A stretch of DNA of 64,000 nucleotides from Bimuria novae-zelandiae CBS 107.79. Taxonomy: Eukaryota; Ascomycota; Dothideomycetes; Pleosporales; Didymosphaeriaceae. Position numbers and translations under genes: made by a program. Below the pieces are notes generated by a model. The model worked only from the letters and a program-made list of their open reading frames with translations, was not told where the DNA came from and ran no database searches. The stretch covers positions 808,230 through 872,229 of the forward strand of contig ML976669.1 of NCBI GenBank assembly GCA_010015655.1, written 5' to 3'. Shown one piece after another: positions 31,515-42,807 of this stretch. Each line of letters starts with the position of its first letter. Positions within the stretch are counted from its first letter, which is position 1.

Positions 31515-33749
31515 ATGATGCCGCCGTTTGGGTTTAGTGTAGGAGACTTCATAGCAACCATAGGTACCCTTGCTTCCAGCGCTGCCAACGAATCGAACAG
31601 GATCCGAACAAGGTGCTTGTTCGTTCGTTCGGCCCACATACAAATGTACGTACGTTCGAGACGACTCGAACAGGAGCGTCTTCGAACAGTACAACGAACG
31701 TTCGGCCGAACGTTCGTATATATACAACTTTCCTAATTAGGAAGGAGGTTGGTGTTGTGGTCGAGAAACTGGCTGCCGTCCACCAGCTGGATGTTTTGGC
31801 CGGCATCCTTCTTGACGACGTGGTTGAGGAGACGTTTGCCTTGCCAGAGGCGGGTCCATACAATAGGAAAACGAGCTCCGGACGCTTTCAGCTCGCCGGG
31901 AAACTCATGCGTAGGAGCGACGGACTCCACTTCAGATGGCGAGTCATCCAAGCTCTCGAAGCTCTCCGCCATCGCCATGACAGCTGCCGTACGCGACCCG
32001 GCATGGTGATAGCTGTCAAATGCCAGCCGGATTGACTGGGTCGACTGGGTCGACTAGGACGAGTGCGAGCGGGTAACAAATTGATCCATAACAAGATACG
32101 CTCACGGCTGACGATGGGAAACAGTGGGAGGCACGTCGACGAGAAAACTCAGAGTTTTCTTCTCCTACAAGAACGTTGCACAAGGCAATATACGACAACG
32201 CCACGCGTGGCACAAGGCCAGCAGAACAAGGTAATACTCCACCAATTAGGACAGAATCCCCATACTAAATCGATCAAACGTAGTCCCGAACAACCGAACA
32301 ACCAAACGTTTGGCTCTAATAATGCGTTCGTTCGAAGCTCTGTTCGACCCACCATGCCTGTTCGTTCGTTCGATCCAAAACACCAGAAAACGCCGTTCGG
32401 ATCGATTGTTCGGATCGAACGTTCTGTTCGTTGGCAGCGCTGCTTGCTTCCCTCGTCAGGCTGCAGGTCACGATAGCTCATGCCTAATCAAGACTATGTA
32501 CAAAAGTCGCGAAAGCACTGAAGGACTCTAGTGAAGCCACGAGCAAGTTCCAACAGGTGATTGTTGAGATTGAAGGTCTCCAAGATGCGCTTACTCGGCT
32601 CGCCGCCCTGGAGCCAACGGAGAGTAACCTCGCCCACGTCAACGCTGTCCGGAGGATGGCTCTCGCTTGCAGCCTTCCTATGCAGGACTTCCTATCCAGG
32701 TTGGAGAAATACGAAACCACAATGTCTCCCTTCCAGACTGCAAATAAGCTAAAGACGGTCGGAATGAAAACACAATTCGCTCTATTCATGAGCGAGGAAA
32801 TAAAGAAGATGAGAGCTATGATCTCTGGCAAAGTTATCAGCATAAACTTGCTTCTATCGACATATGCATCGGAGAGTCTCTCAAGAACTGAAGCTAAACT
32901 CTCAACAGACCAAGTTGAGCTCATTGCGAAGCTCGATGAGGCGAAGAATGGCATGGCTACGATCCGCAACGATATTCACGATACGAATACGGGTCGGAAA
33001 GATGCCCAAGAAAGCATGTTTCAAGACTCAGTATCGATGAGGACCCATGTAACAGAGCGTCTCAGCCAGATCAAAAATGATACTGCCAGTACAAGGCGAA
33101 GCGCATCCACTATCACTGCCGGTATCACGTTCATGTATACCTCGCTAGGTACACTGTGCGGCTTGGGTATCCAGATTCTATCCATCCTGCGCAGTTTTCC
33201 ACAGGAACTACAAGCGCTGCTCCAAAACCTCGTTCGGACAAACATCCAAATGTATGCGGTACTCCTCGAAGTACATCGCAAGATCTGTGCGTCTCCGACA
33301 CTTACATTGGACTCCAATATTCGCGTAGAAGATGCCTTTGGACAGGTTAGAAGCTTACCGTACGAGCGGTTCCGACACTGGGAGGTAAGAACAGCCTCTA
33401 TGTGTGTGAACAAAGCTGACAACAACAGCCTTTCGAAGGACTCCTTCGCGCCGAGTTCAAAAACCGCCCCGGCGCAGAACGAGTGGAGAGAGGCGACTTC
33501 CGCCTTGTACATGCCAAACGACCGAGAATTTCCATCGACAAGGATGCTTGGTCAAGCACTATAACTGCCGGTGCAGACCTCGTCATACTGATGCTCTTAA
33601 CCGATCTCGCTAGTCAAGGATCGGCGTGCCCCCGACAATCGTGCAATGGCAGGACGTCTTTGGAGAGTCAGGGTCAGTGTACTGCATGGATGGATTTGAG
33701 CTCCATCCATTTGCTCCGGGTGGACTGGATAAATCCATGGAGAAACTGA
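31515..33749 (+). CDS. Fungal 'FGFSVGDF' family protein (NLR-like N-terminal domain), interrupted by a transposon
   Basis: Exon 1 (from 31515 or 31518) encodes PPFGFSVGDFIATIG, the start of a large fungal family with a helical N-terminal domain. The main exon resumes after the 850-bp insert; it is open from about 32487 and reads VAKALKDSSEATSKFQQ, then LQDALTRL, up to 33384. It includes a hydrophobic stretch (TAGITFMYTSLGTLCGLGIQ). A GTAAGA..CAACAG intron (33385-33428) joins WE to PFEGLLRAEFKNRPG, then RGDFRLVHAKRPRISIDKD and ITAGADLVILML. The C-terminus is Cys-bearing (ACPRQSCNG...QCTAW) and stops at 33749. Without the last intron the frame appears broken; with it the 3' half is intact. The exon 1/exon 2 junction is unresolved: GTACCC (31565) to AAAAG (about 32503) would be in phase, placing the insert inside intron 1. 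Biochemical function unknown. Confidence 0.6.
31585..32434. mobile_element. Non-autonomous DNA transposon (hAT-like) with 8-bp target duplication
   Basis: An 8-bp direct repeat, CAGCGCTG (31577-31584 and 32435-32442), flanks an 850-bp insert. Its ends are CCAACGAA and the inverse TTCGTTGG, with imperfect similarity continuing for ~30 bp (both ends carry ATCCGAACAA). The terminal ~150 bp at both ends are dense in CGAAC/GTTCG units in both orientations, as in hAT subterminal regions. The CCAACG terminus is not the commonest hAT end, and a 9-bp duplication (CAGCGCTGC) is also possible, so the superfamily is tentative. No RIP damage. Confidence 0.68.
31733..31978 (-). CDS. Small ORF inside the transposon, unknown
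   Basis: 81 residues from a true ATG, beginning MAMAESFESLDDSPSEVESV and ending in a stop at 31733, with HEFPGELKASGARFPIVW in the middle. Codon use looks like that of the neighbouring genes. It lies entirely within the 850-bp element, so it could be a captured gene fragment, a transposase remnant or chance. No domain recognised. Confidence 0.33.
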   Translation of the reverse strand: MAMAESFESLDDSPSEVESVAPTHEFPGELKASGARFPIVWTRLWQGKRLLNHVVKKDAGQNIQLVDGSQFLDHNTNLLPN

Positions 33750-33777
33750 AACCAACCAACCTATGTACTAACTTGTA

Positions 33778-36700
33778 CAGGCAAAGGGTTAAACGTAGTA
33801 AAAAATTTAAAATTATTTTAATATTAAGGTTACTAGAGGTCCTTAGTATTAAGCTTAATATTAGTAAAAGTATTTTTAGAGAGTAAAAAGTTATTATATA
33901 TAAATCTATACTATAGGCTATAGTATATATTTAGCGCTTTATTAGCTACTATTACTATTACCCCTAACCTATATCCCTTTCTAGCTCTTACGAAAAAGCT
34001 CGTTAACGTTATTATCCTTATATAGCTAGGTAATAGATTAGGCAGGATTATTAGGTAAGGTATTTACCTTAGTAATTAGGGTCTTATAAAGTTCCTTAAC
34101 GTATAGCCCTATTTAGATAAGTTCTAATTTACCTTAGCTTAATAAATAAAGGGTAGCTTCCACGGATTATTTAGAGAGCTAATTTTAATAGGCTATAAGG
34201 GTGTTACTAGCTAGCTAAAGATTTTTTTTGTTTAAAGCTTATAGCGGAGATTACTAGGACGTTAATAGCTATAAGAGAAAGCGTAGGGTACTTTATACGT
34301 ATATCTACTTATTTCTAGTACTAGGAGGAGACAAGGTCCTTATTAGTATTTTATAGGTCTATTATATATATAGTAGACTTATCTAGAGCTATAGCAGGAG
34401 GAAAAAAGCTATAAAACTAAGTAAGGGCGTTAGTAATAGAGCTATATTTATATTTTTTATATAGCTAAACATTTATAGATATCTCTTAAAGGGTATTAGT
34501 TAATATCTTAGGCAAAGCTAAATAATAATAATTTAACTTTTATAACTTTTATATTTTATTAACTTAATAAGTAGCTTTCTGCTCGGTCTACTTCTTTTAT
34601 AAGTATTTAAGTTTAAGCTATAGGTCTAGAACAAATAGCTATTATATATACTAGGCTATTATTAAGTTTTGTGTAATATTAGTTAGCTTTACTCTACTCT
34701 TATTTAATTACTGCCTAAATAGTTTTACTATTTAGAGTTATACAGTGCTAATATTAATTATTTAGCTTTTTAAAATTGCTTAATATAAGTACTGTTACGG
34801 GATACACCTTTGTAATACTTTTACTAATATTTTTATTTGGTTTTTTTTAAGCCTTTTAGTGCTCGCCTTAATTAGTTTAAGTAACTTTATAAGTTTAATA
34901 GGTATAGCCTAGTCGTTGCCCCCTATATAGTTCTAGAATATTACATAGGTAACTAAGTTATTTATGTTACGGTCACGAATCCCACAGGAACAAAGGAACC
35001 AGACAATTACGCTAAGAGAGTTATTATTAGCGGAATGACCGCGTTAAAGGAATACATAGAGGCGCGGGGCAGCTTAGGTTAGCAATTACGTAATATAGTC
35101 CCGCATAAGCGAAAGTCCCTAGGGACTACAGAGTCTTAGTAAAATTATAATAGCGATTCTAATAATAGCAAGGTCTAGAATAGATAGTATATAGTTTAAT
35201 AATTTTTTTGTACCTTTCCTACTCTTTGTAGTTAACTCTTTTAATACTACAAGCATATCTCTTATAACAGAATAGTAAATCTCCTAGTTAGTTATTTTAT
35301 AGTTTATTATAGAATTAAATTATTACCTTTAGCTTTTAACTATTAAATATCTGCAAGGCGCTTTACCCTTAACCTATCCTCCCCTAATCCGGAACAGGCT
35401 TAGGTACGTACGGCCCTTATAACAATTTAGTTTCTCGTGGAGTAGTTTTTGTGTCTTATTAGCGACAAGACTGCCATATTAAAAAGCTTCTACGTCTAAA
35501 AAGTGCTTAATTAGGTTACAGAGACGTATAGATCGTATAGCTTCGTTGAAGGTGGAGTTCTATCTTTAGTGTTAGTTAGCTAAAAGCGTAGTTGCTAAAA
35601 AAAACAAGACACTATTAAGAGATTAAAAAGGTTTTTACTAACCCTATTAGTAGTTGCTAGAGGGTTAACAAGCATATATAAGAGGGCTATAGGGCAGGTT
35701 ATTTTAATAAACTTACCTTATAGCGTTACTTAATATTAACGTATATATTAGTATAAAGCCTTAAGATTATTAATTTTCCTCTTTCTATACGTCCCTTTAT
35801 ACTAAATTAAAGCGCTTAACCCGTCCTAGGCTTTTATTAATCCATAGGCTAATTAAATATACTATACTAACTAGTTTCTTCTTTTTCTAAAGGCTAACCT
35901 CCTCTTAAAAGTCCTTAATAAAGGTAATCTCCCTTTTAAAGATCTTATAGTTGCTACTAAACAGTATAGCTTATGCTATAAGGTTAAGAATGTGACTAAA
36001 ATAAAGAAGTTATTAACCAGGTTTTAAACTAAGCTTAAAATATACCACTATAGCGGCAATATTATTTAAAAAGGTATTATTAAAAATAAAGTAGTTAATA
36101 TTCTTCTTAAGTCTATAGTTCTTAATAACCTTAAGCATACACGTTACTATATTCTTACTACTATAGGTATCGTCTATCTCTAAGAGGGCTAGAAGTATAG
36201 TTTAGCATAAAAAATTCGTATTAATAAAGTAAGCTATAATATTATTTAAAGCCTTCTTCCTACGGCTTATTTAGAGGTTAAATAATAAGTAGATCTTACT
36301 AATAGCCTTACTAAGTACTATTCTTATATTCTTTTTATAAACCTTATACTCCTTCTATACCTAGCGTAAGATAGTGGTACTAAATAGTATTACTCCTTAA
36401 TTAATAAATAGGAACATGTAGCTAAGGATTTTTTTTAAAAATATATACTATTAAGCTTCTTATATAAGATATTATTATACACTACCTATTAAAGGATATT
36501 TTATTAAAGTGTTTTTAACTAAAAAGTCTCTATAATCTAATTATACACCTCCTATTAATTAGGAATTATTCTATCTAGCAGATTAAGCGTTATAGTATTA
36601 TTAAATATTATAATACTAATAGCTCTCTCCTTTAGGAAAGTTTTTAGATAAAGGCTCTTAAAATAGCTTAATATAGACTTATTATCTTAGCTTACTTTAT

Positions 36701-37130
36701 ATAAGTACTTCCTTTTGCCTAATATATAGCAAGCCTAATATAAAAACTAGAGGCTTCTAAGTTCCCATCCTAATAAAGGAATCCCGTATTTCTACTACTA
36801 AGTAGTTATTTAGTAAGGGTGTTATAATTAATAAAGACCCTCTAGCTACTTTAATAATTAATTAATAAAAAAGTAGTTATATAGGATTTAAAAGCTGCTT
36901 TTTAGTTTTGCATGTATAACCTTACTATCCTTATTAGTAACCTAAAGCTCCGTAGGCACTTGCTTACTATCTATTTTAATAAGCACCTCTAAAGCGTTAT
37001 TATCCTTAAAAATCTTAAACAACGTAGATAGGACGGAAACCAACGACGAGGGCACTAATAAAAGCTAGCTACTTAATAAATAGCTAATAAGCGAAGAGGA
37101 GGGCGTATTTAGACATATTTGCGTACGTCT
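33778..37130 (-). mobile_element. hAT-type DNA transposon, RIP-mutated, approximate limits
   Basis: TA-rich, stop-filled DNA. On the minus strand at about 36300-35950 the text follows hAT transposase order: IYLLFNL*ISRRKKALNNI, IAYFINTNFLC*TILLALLE, ENIVTCMLKVIKNYRLK-like text, then NYFIFNNTFLNNIAAI, matching the usual DxWTSPN..., GI.AHFI and F.LDNASNND motifs. Text near 36580-36450 resembles the upstream helical segment before that domain. The left edge may be CAGGCAAAGGG at 33778; no matching right terminus was found, so limits come from composition. Confidence 0.62.
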
Positions 37131-37197
37131 AGTCCTCATTTTGATAGAAAACCTCTGAAATCGATACGTTATGCATTCGATGCTAACTATATTGCAG

Positions 37198-39379
37198 TCC
37201 GGATTGCGGTCTTCATTTCATGACACAGTTAGTTCCACCAGAGGGTAAGGAAGCGAAAATTATTGAGCACCTCCAGGGTGAAGAAGATGCCATACTCTTT
37301 GGGGCGCAAGAAGCACCTGTGATCTCAGGAATCACCGAAACTCCTGTGGGAGATGATTTAGCACACAGCGATATCGACGACGTCGATGAAGGCTCTAGAT
37401 TCTTGCAACGTGGAAGACCAAGTACAAGATACAACAGACAACATGAGATAAAAGCCCCGCCCGAAATGACGATGAAGCATGAAACCCAACTTGGTGGCAC
37501 GGATATTTTACCAGAACCACCGATATACGCATGGCTGGCTGACACTGTACCGCCAAACGACCCAAAGTCTGCTCTTAAGTGGCGTGAACAAGAAGAGAGT
37601 AACCGTGTGAAGCAACAGACAGAAAGCGCTCGAGACCTTGAAGTCTTCCGCAATGTTGAAGTTTCGTTACCGTTCGAGAATGATATCCCAACATGCGATA
37701 AGCACGCTAAAACCTCCCCTCCAGGCTTCAATGCATATACTCCAGAGATTACAAGAGAGGCGCACCTAACACAAGATGAAACCGACGCATATACCACTGG
37801 CGTGCAGATCATGTACCGCACTATCTTGGATAGGTACCCTAACCTTGGGGATACGCTCGCACGGCGTTTCGCAAAGTGTAATTTGTGGCGAATGCAATTC
37901 TTACAGAGAAAGCAGCGTGCTTCTTTAGGTGACCCCTTACTACAGGACACGTTCCCGCGGGTGGAGGATGAACTTCCTAGCTTGAGCAACCCTTTCAGCT
38001 CATCATCTCTTCCTGCATCTAAGAAAAAGATGTGCTCGCTGCCGCCTGCGCCGAGTCATGAGCCCGTTTCCATGACCGACGTTCGTGGAAAATGCTACCT
38101 GTGCCATGGAATGGTTACTCTTCGTTCGAAACGAAGTTGGAGGTATGCGACTATCTGCGCCAACCTTTTTCTTGCTGATAAGTTACAGTAACAATGTTAT
38201 GCTCGACCTAACCCCTTACATGTGCCCGATGGCAGAATGCATACTCGGAGGTATCATGTATTCTCGGAGACGGCATCTCCTGAATCACATCACGAAGCAC
38301 CACACTGGCGAAGAGTGTAAACAATGCCCCTTCTGTAAAGAGACAACGCAGCAATGGATCAAGCACATCGGGCACCATATGGAGGAGATTGCGTTTGGTG
38401 TTCTCTCGACGGCATACGAAGATTGGTCTTATGATGATAGTAACTCTGGAAATTCGCAAAGAACCTTCAACGCTTCTATTGACGGAGAACTTGCGGACCA
38501 AGTCCCAAGGTCCCCAAGATCATCGTGTGTGCTTAGCAAAACGACGCTCGAAAACATCTGGCTGCCCAGCCAGCGGGTCGCCCATCGCACGGGACTCTCA
38601 ACACCTCAGAGGTCCCCAAGTGAGGTTGGCCCAACGACGAATAGAAACACACAAGGGGATGAAGAGTTCAGACAGCAGTATTATACACATTTGGCAACCA
38701 GCAAACAAGAAAACTGGGGGGAAACAGAAACAAACCCGTTAGGCAGTGGCGACGAGGAGAACTGGGCGCCGGATACAGTGCAGTGGATGGATGCAGTGTA
38801 AAGGGCGGATACTACGAAGTGGAAACAAGACGATGACATCTCACAGAATGGAGAAAACAACTACTGGACCAATGACTCTCACCCATCATCTTCGGCTTCT
38901 AGTATCAACTCGCAACTGCGTTATTCCATATCAGATCATCTAAGCTCCAGCCCTTCAGATGAACACTTTCGATCACGGACACTCCCGCAGCTGAGCGCCC
39001 TTCTGGGAGTAGGCACTACTTCTGCCCCACTATCTATTGCGAAACAATTCAAACCCAATGGTGGTCCGTCATCCAAAAAACAGATGTGAGATATGCGATA
39101 GACGCTTTACTCGCCCATCGGCTTTGCAAACACACATGTATAGCCACACTAGAGAGAAACGTAAGAATGCACTTATCCTTTGCTTGGTAGTTATTACTGA
39201 TCATTTCTGTAGCGTTTGCTTGCGACTTTGAGGGCTGCGGGAGACACTTCTCCTTTGCCAACAACTTACGCCGCCACAAGAAAGTCGATAAAGAAAAAAC
39301 CTCACCGGAATTGGCACCAATAGAGTCCGCCACGACAAGTCCCCAATCTCCTCGACGGATGGTTCCAGCTCGGCCTTAG
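37198..39379 (+). pseudogene. C2H2 zinc-finger protein, 5'-truncated and frame-broken
   Basis: A canonical 3' splice site (TGCTAAC then TTGCAG) ends at 37197, so an upstream exon is missing, apparently lost where the hAT element lies. The frame runs 37198-38142 (first ATG 37220), intron 38143-38188, then 38189 onward, with C2H2-like units CPMAEC...H and CKQCPFC...H and the fungal signature GHHMEEIAF. At 38799 a TAA interrupts an otherwise open frame continuing to about 39065. It could be CAA-to-TAA RIP damage, or be removed by a weak GTGTAA..CTCACAG intron (38796-38846) that keeps phase. At 39064-39069 a run of six A shifts the frame; five would continue into CEICDRRFTRPSALQTHMYS. Intron 39161-39212 then gives EKPFACDFEGCGRHF and LRRHKK, ending at 39379. 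Likely once a DNA-binding regulator. Confidence 0.7.
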
Positions 39380-40090
39380 CGACTGCGGTGAGTCTGGCGC
39401 CGTTGTGCGCAACGCTTGCGGCCTCTTTTTCAAACTCGGAAACCACGGCAAGAGCCTCGCTCACGGGAAAGATGGTGAGATAGAATAAATATGCTTTCGA
39501 GAAGAAGTTCGGGGTGACTCGGCCTTTTCGTTGCATTCGCCAAGCGGGCCAACTCACTTTATACCATCGCATTGGTGTCAGATCATACGCACTAGCGAAG
39601 TTCATAGAGCCCCCCGTAGCTCCCCACAGCTTCCAACACACCTTTTAGTGCTTTTCCAATTGCCACATGTCGCCGCAGTGCGTGCAGCAGTGATTTTAGC
39701 CAATAGCTAGTAGCACGCACTATACCCCACCACTCATCTACAAACACTACTATCACACCGGCATCCGCTAAAGCCAAAACCTGGTTATAACTCAACTACA
39801 TTCGCAATCAAAGTTTAGCTCTTACATCATCTTTCCTAGGGTTACTTATCATGTTTTCCTGCTACCAACTCTGCCTATTATAGCCCACTTCAACCTCAAC
39901 GCGAAAGACGCGGTTGCAAAGACGCAATTCGTGCTGAGGACTTCCTTCTCCAAGACCGTCAACAGAAGAGACAAACAGTGCATGAACTACGTGCATGAGT
40001 TTTATATTCACTAGGCGCTCGCTCGCTCATGCATTTCACTCTTATTTTGGCTGCACGCGCAGATGATACACAAGCTCCCGTGGACACGCA
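39380..40090. other. Unassigned region
   Basis: The minus strand has two overlapping open stretches (39795-39592 and 39641-39201) with protein-like composition (QVLALADAGVIVVFVDEWWG and YLFYLTIFPVSEALAVVSEF), but the frames do not join and no family was recognised. The stretch 39815-39905 resembles 31230-31330. Confidence 0.3.
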
Positions 40091-40094
40091 AAGG

Positions 40095-40250
40095 ATACGA
40101 GGCCTTTATAGTATTAATAGTAAATATTAATAAAGTACTAGTAAAGAAGAAGAAAATTAACCTAGCTACTAAAATACTAACTAAGTATTATAACTTGCTG
40201 CATGTGTTCTTAGGGAGCAATCAGATGGTACTCGCTCAAGAGTACACTTG
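40095..40250 (+). pseudogene. Gypsy pol fragment
   Basis: About 150 bp of TA-rich DNA reading VLVKKKKINLATKILTKYYN then LLHVFL. This resembles the Gypsy segment before RT (usually KxPxxYHDLLxVFS...ADxLPPHR). It stops abruptly at about 40250. A truncated relic. Confidence 0.5.
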
Positions 40251-40622
40251 ATATTTCAACAGAGCCTGGCAGCCCTCAGGAGCGAGGGAGCAAGCGCGAT
40301 AGAGTACAAAAGGAAATCCCAATGGTATTCAACAGAGTACAAAACACCGTGTGCCGTGCCGCTATCCCACTACCCAGCAAGCAATGGTACTTCTTCAACA
40401 TTTTCTCCGCACCCACCATCCTCCCGCACAAACAGGACAAACAATACACAAAGAGATGAGAAGCCAAGACCGTGGATGGGGGACCCGCTCGTCGTGCGCT
40501 CATACTCATGTCGTCATCGCATTAGGCCGTGCTCATCGTTCGTTACAGGGGAAAGAAGACCGTGGAGATGGCGGCGGCGGCGTGTCTGGCTGGCGTCGCC
40601 GCTTGTGTCCCGGTTGCTCCGC

Positions 40623-42807
40623 CTAGAAGTCCCAGTTGAACGAGGACGTGGCACCCTTTCTACCGCCCATGCCGTTGCCCATGGATTTGACACCAGTGTT
40701 CTCTTTCTTCGAGGACTCTGGGTCCTCGTCATAGAGGCTCCACTGGGATGCCGAGCTGCGACCACCCTGTGGACGGTTAGCGGAATGCTTAATGTGGGGT
40801 GTCTCTTGCGCAAAGCTAAAAGTTGGCCATGAGGACGAGAGTAAACAGCTGGTGTGCTACTCCAAGATGGGTAATACAACAGCCAAATTTGAGCTTTACA
40901 CGAAAAAATGTGTTACCCCAGGATGAGTAATATAATGGCCAAACTTTCAGTTTTACACGAGAGGAGGGGGGTACTCACCATGCCGTTGCCAGCGATCTTG
41001 ATCTTCTGCCCCTCTGGAGACGGCTCATAGTTACCCCAGTTGGCATCCATGGTCTTGAGCACCTTCTGCTGGTTCTGGGTGGGCTTGTTGTTTGAGACCC
41101 TGTGTAGACCCGGGCTGTTATCTTTCATCTCCCAGTGAGCACCGAAATCCTTCTGGCGGATCTCATTATTGACGTGAGTCACGTCATTCAGAGGGCCCTT
41201 CGAGTCACCCTTGGGTGTGTCGAACTCGTTGCCGGTGTCGCCTCCAGTAACGTGGTCCTTGTATAGCCCAAGTCCCGTGTTGTGCTGTCGGCCCTTAGAC
41301 GTGAAAGGCTTCTTCCGGCTGGCGTCGGGAGTTCCATCGTCCTTGAACTCGAAATGCGTGTCGGCGTCTTTGCGAGGCTTGTGGACGACTTCACGGCGGA
41401 CGGGCGAGTTCTCTTCCTGCTAGTCGCTCAGTTAGCAAATATTCTATCAAAACACTGGTGTGTTACCCCAGGATGGGTAATATGATGGCCAACTTTCAGC
41501 TTTACGCGAGGGTCGGCCCCTGTATGGCTCATCCTGGGTTAACATAGGTTACCAGGACTTTCGTCCCAGTACCGTATGCAGAGGTTCATAAGTCAGATCA
41601 ATCTAAAGAAATGAACCAACCTCATCATCGCTCCAGCCAAAATGACGCTCGTTGTTTGCCAATACCTTTGTCTTTGACTTCTCCGGAGTCGTAAAGTCGG
41701 CGAAGTCCCACTGCGATTGGTGCTTCGTGTTGGTAGGTCGAGAAGTTTCACGAACCTTGGGAGTATCCTCGTTCTCATCGGCGAATTCGAAATGGTCGTA
41801 TTTCTTAGAGTTCGTCTTGACGCTCATGGGAGTAGGAGCGGGCTCTTCATCACCCTCGTCGAACAAGCGATTCGGCTTGAAGTTCTTGCCGCCGCCTGCC
41901 TTGCCGGGGATGCCATTCTTCGGTGCGGGTGTGCCTGGTTGGTCTTCTCCGATCTGGGACGAGTAAGCCTGAGTGAACATGGAGCCAGTTGAGCCAGCAC
42001 TGTACTTACAAACAATTCTCCCAGATTACGGGGAGGAGGTTTCGCGGATTGTGCGCGCGATGTTCTCGGCTGCGACTCGAACGCGCCTTCCTCCTCGGGC
42101 TGTCGGTTCTCGAAGAGCGAGAGCGATGCATGGGGATCGTTCATCGCATTGTTTGTGGTCCTCCGCGACGGTCGCGACCGCACGGACACCTCGTCGGCAT
42201 CGCGGGTGGCAGCAGTGGACGGACGAGACGAAGCGGCGGATTCGGGCTGCGACGTGCTCGCGGCGCTCGTGGCAATGAGCTTGAGTTGGTCCTTCCCGTC
42301 GCGGATCGGCCAATTGCGTGCGCGTGCGCCAATGACGTCGATCTGCTTGAGGAGCGAGCCTTGGTCCCAATACTGGCGGATTTGCGTGATCTTCTCGCAG
42401 GCACCGTCGAAGGCGACTATGTGGACCTGGTGGCCCAGTCAGTACAGAGAAAAGACACTGTGGCCGCCAAGTGCGTTGCGCATCATCAGACATACCATTG
42501 GGAGAGTTACGATCCGGTCAGCTACAAAATTGTCGTCCAGGCCAGGCAGGTAGGCGCCGCCCCCAGAGATGAACTCAATTGTCATCTCCACGTCGACGCA
42601 CACCTGTCCATTGGTGCCTTCGATTGCGGAAAGTACCTTTTGCTCCTTCTTCTTCAGCATCTTCTCCTGGACCGCCAAGTGCTTGATTATGGTCGGCGCA
42701 TCGTTGATGCTTGTGAGAGTTGTGATGTAGTGCAGCGACGCGCTGTCTGCGAGCGCGCCGGACGAAGGACTCGCCAGGAACGCCTTGTATTTTGCGCTGA
42801 GCGACAT
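40623..42807 (-). CDS. NTF2-like domain protein conserved in filamentous fungi
   Basis: Five exons, all phase 0: 42807-42496, 42426-42010, 41968-41621, 41416-40979, 40766-40623; 552 residues. Each junction has GT..AG and restores frame. The N-terminal ~150 residues (MSLSAKYKAFLASPSSG, FISGGGAYLPGLDDNFVADR, QIRQYWDQGSLLKQIDVIGA) are consistent with an NTF2-like fold. The rest is disordered, with repeated short units of the type KNFKPNRLFDEGDEEP, YDHFEFADE, THFEFKDDG and HWEMKDNSP, and a conserved end GNGMGGRKGATSSFNWDF. The fold and family are from memory of fungal proteomes; the biochemical role is unknown. Introns 3 (41417-41620) and 4 (40767-40978) are over 200 nt and carry repeats, whereas introns 1 and 2 are 69 and 41 nt. 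Confidence 0.82.
40853..40962. repeat. Tandem ~56-bp repeat inside intron 4 of the NTF2-like gene
   Basis: Two direct copies: 40853-40904 (diverged) and 40909-40962. The unit begins TGTGTTACCCCAGGATG and ends in TTTTACACGA. An inverted half-copy lies at 40806-40830 (inverse of ATGGCCAACTTTTAGC). The same unit occurs in intron 3. Confidence 0.85.
41459..41548. repeat. Copy of the same repeat plus inverted partial copy, intron 3 of the NTF2-like gene
   Basis: 41459-41511 matches 40909-40962 with about five substitutions and one indel over ~54 bp. 41519-41548 is an inverted partial copy (inverse of TTAACCCAGGATGAGCCATA), so the pair can fold into a hairpin. Confidence 0.85.

Noticed and set aside
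33385..33564. Frameshift in the FGFSVGDF-family gene near 33480
   Set aside because: A canonical intron (33385-33428) restores the family reading frame, so no frameshift is needed.
33778..33795. CAGGCAAAGGGTTAAACG as the hAT left inverted repeat
   Set aside because: No inverse copy was found near 37.1 kb, so the element boundary is given only approximately.
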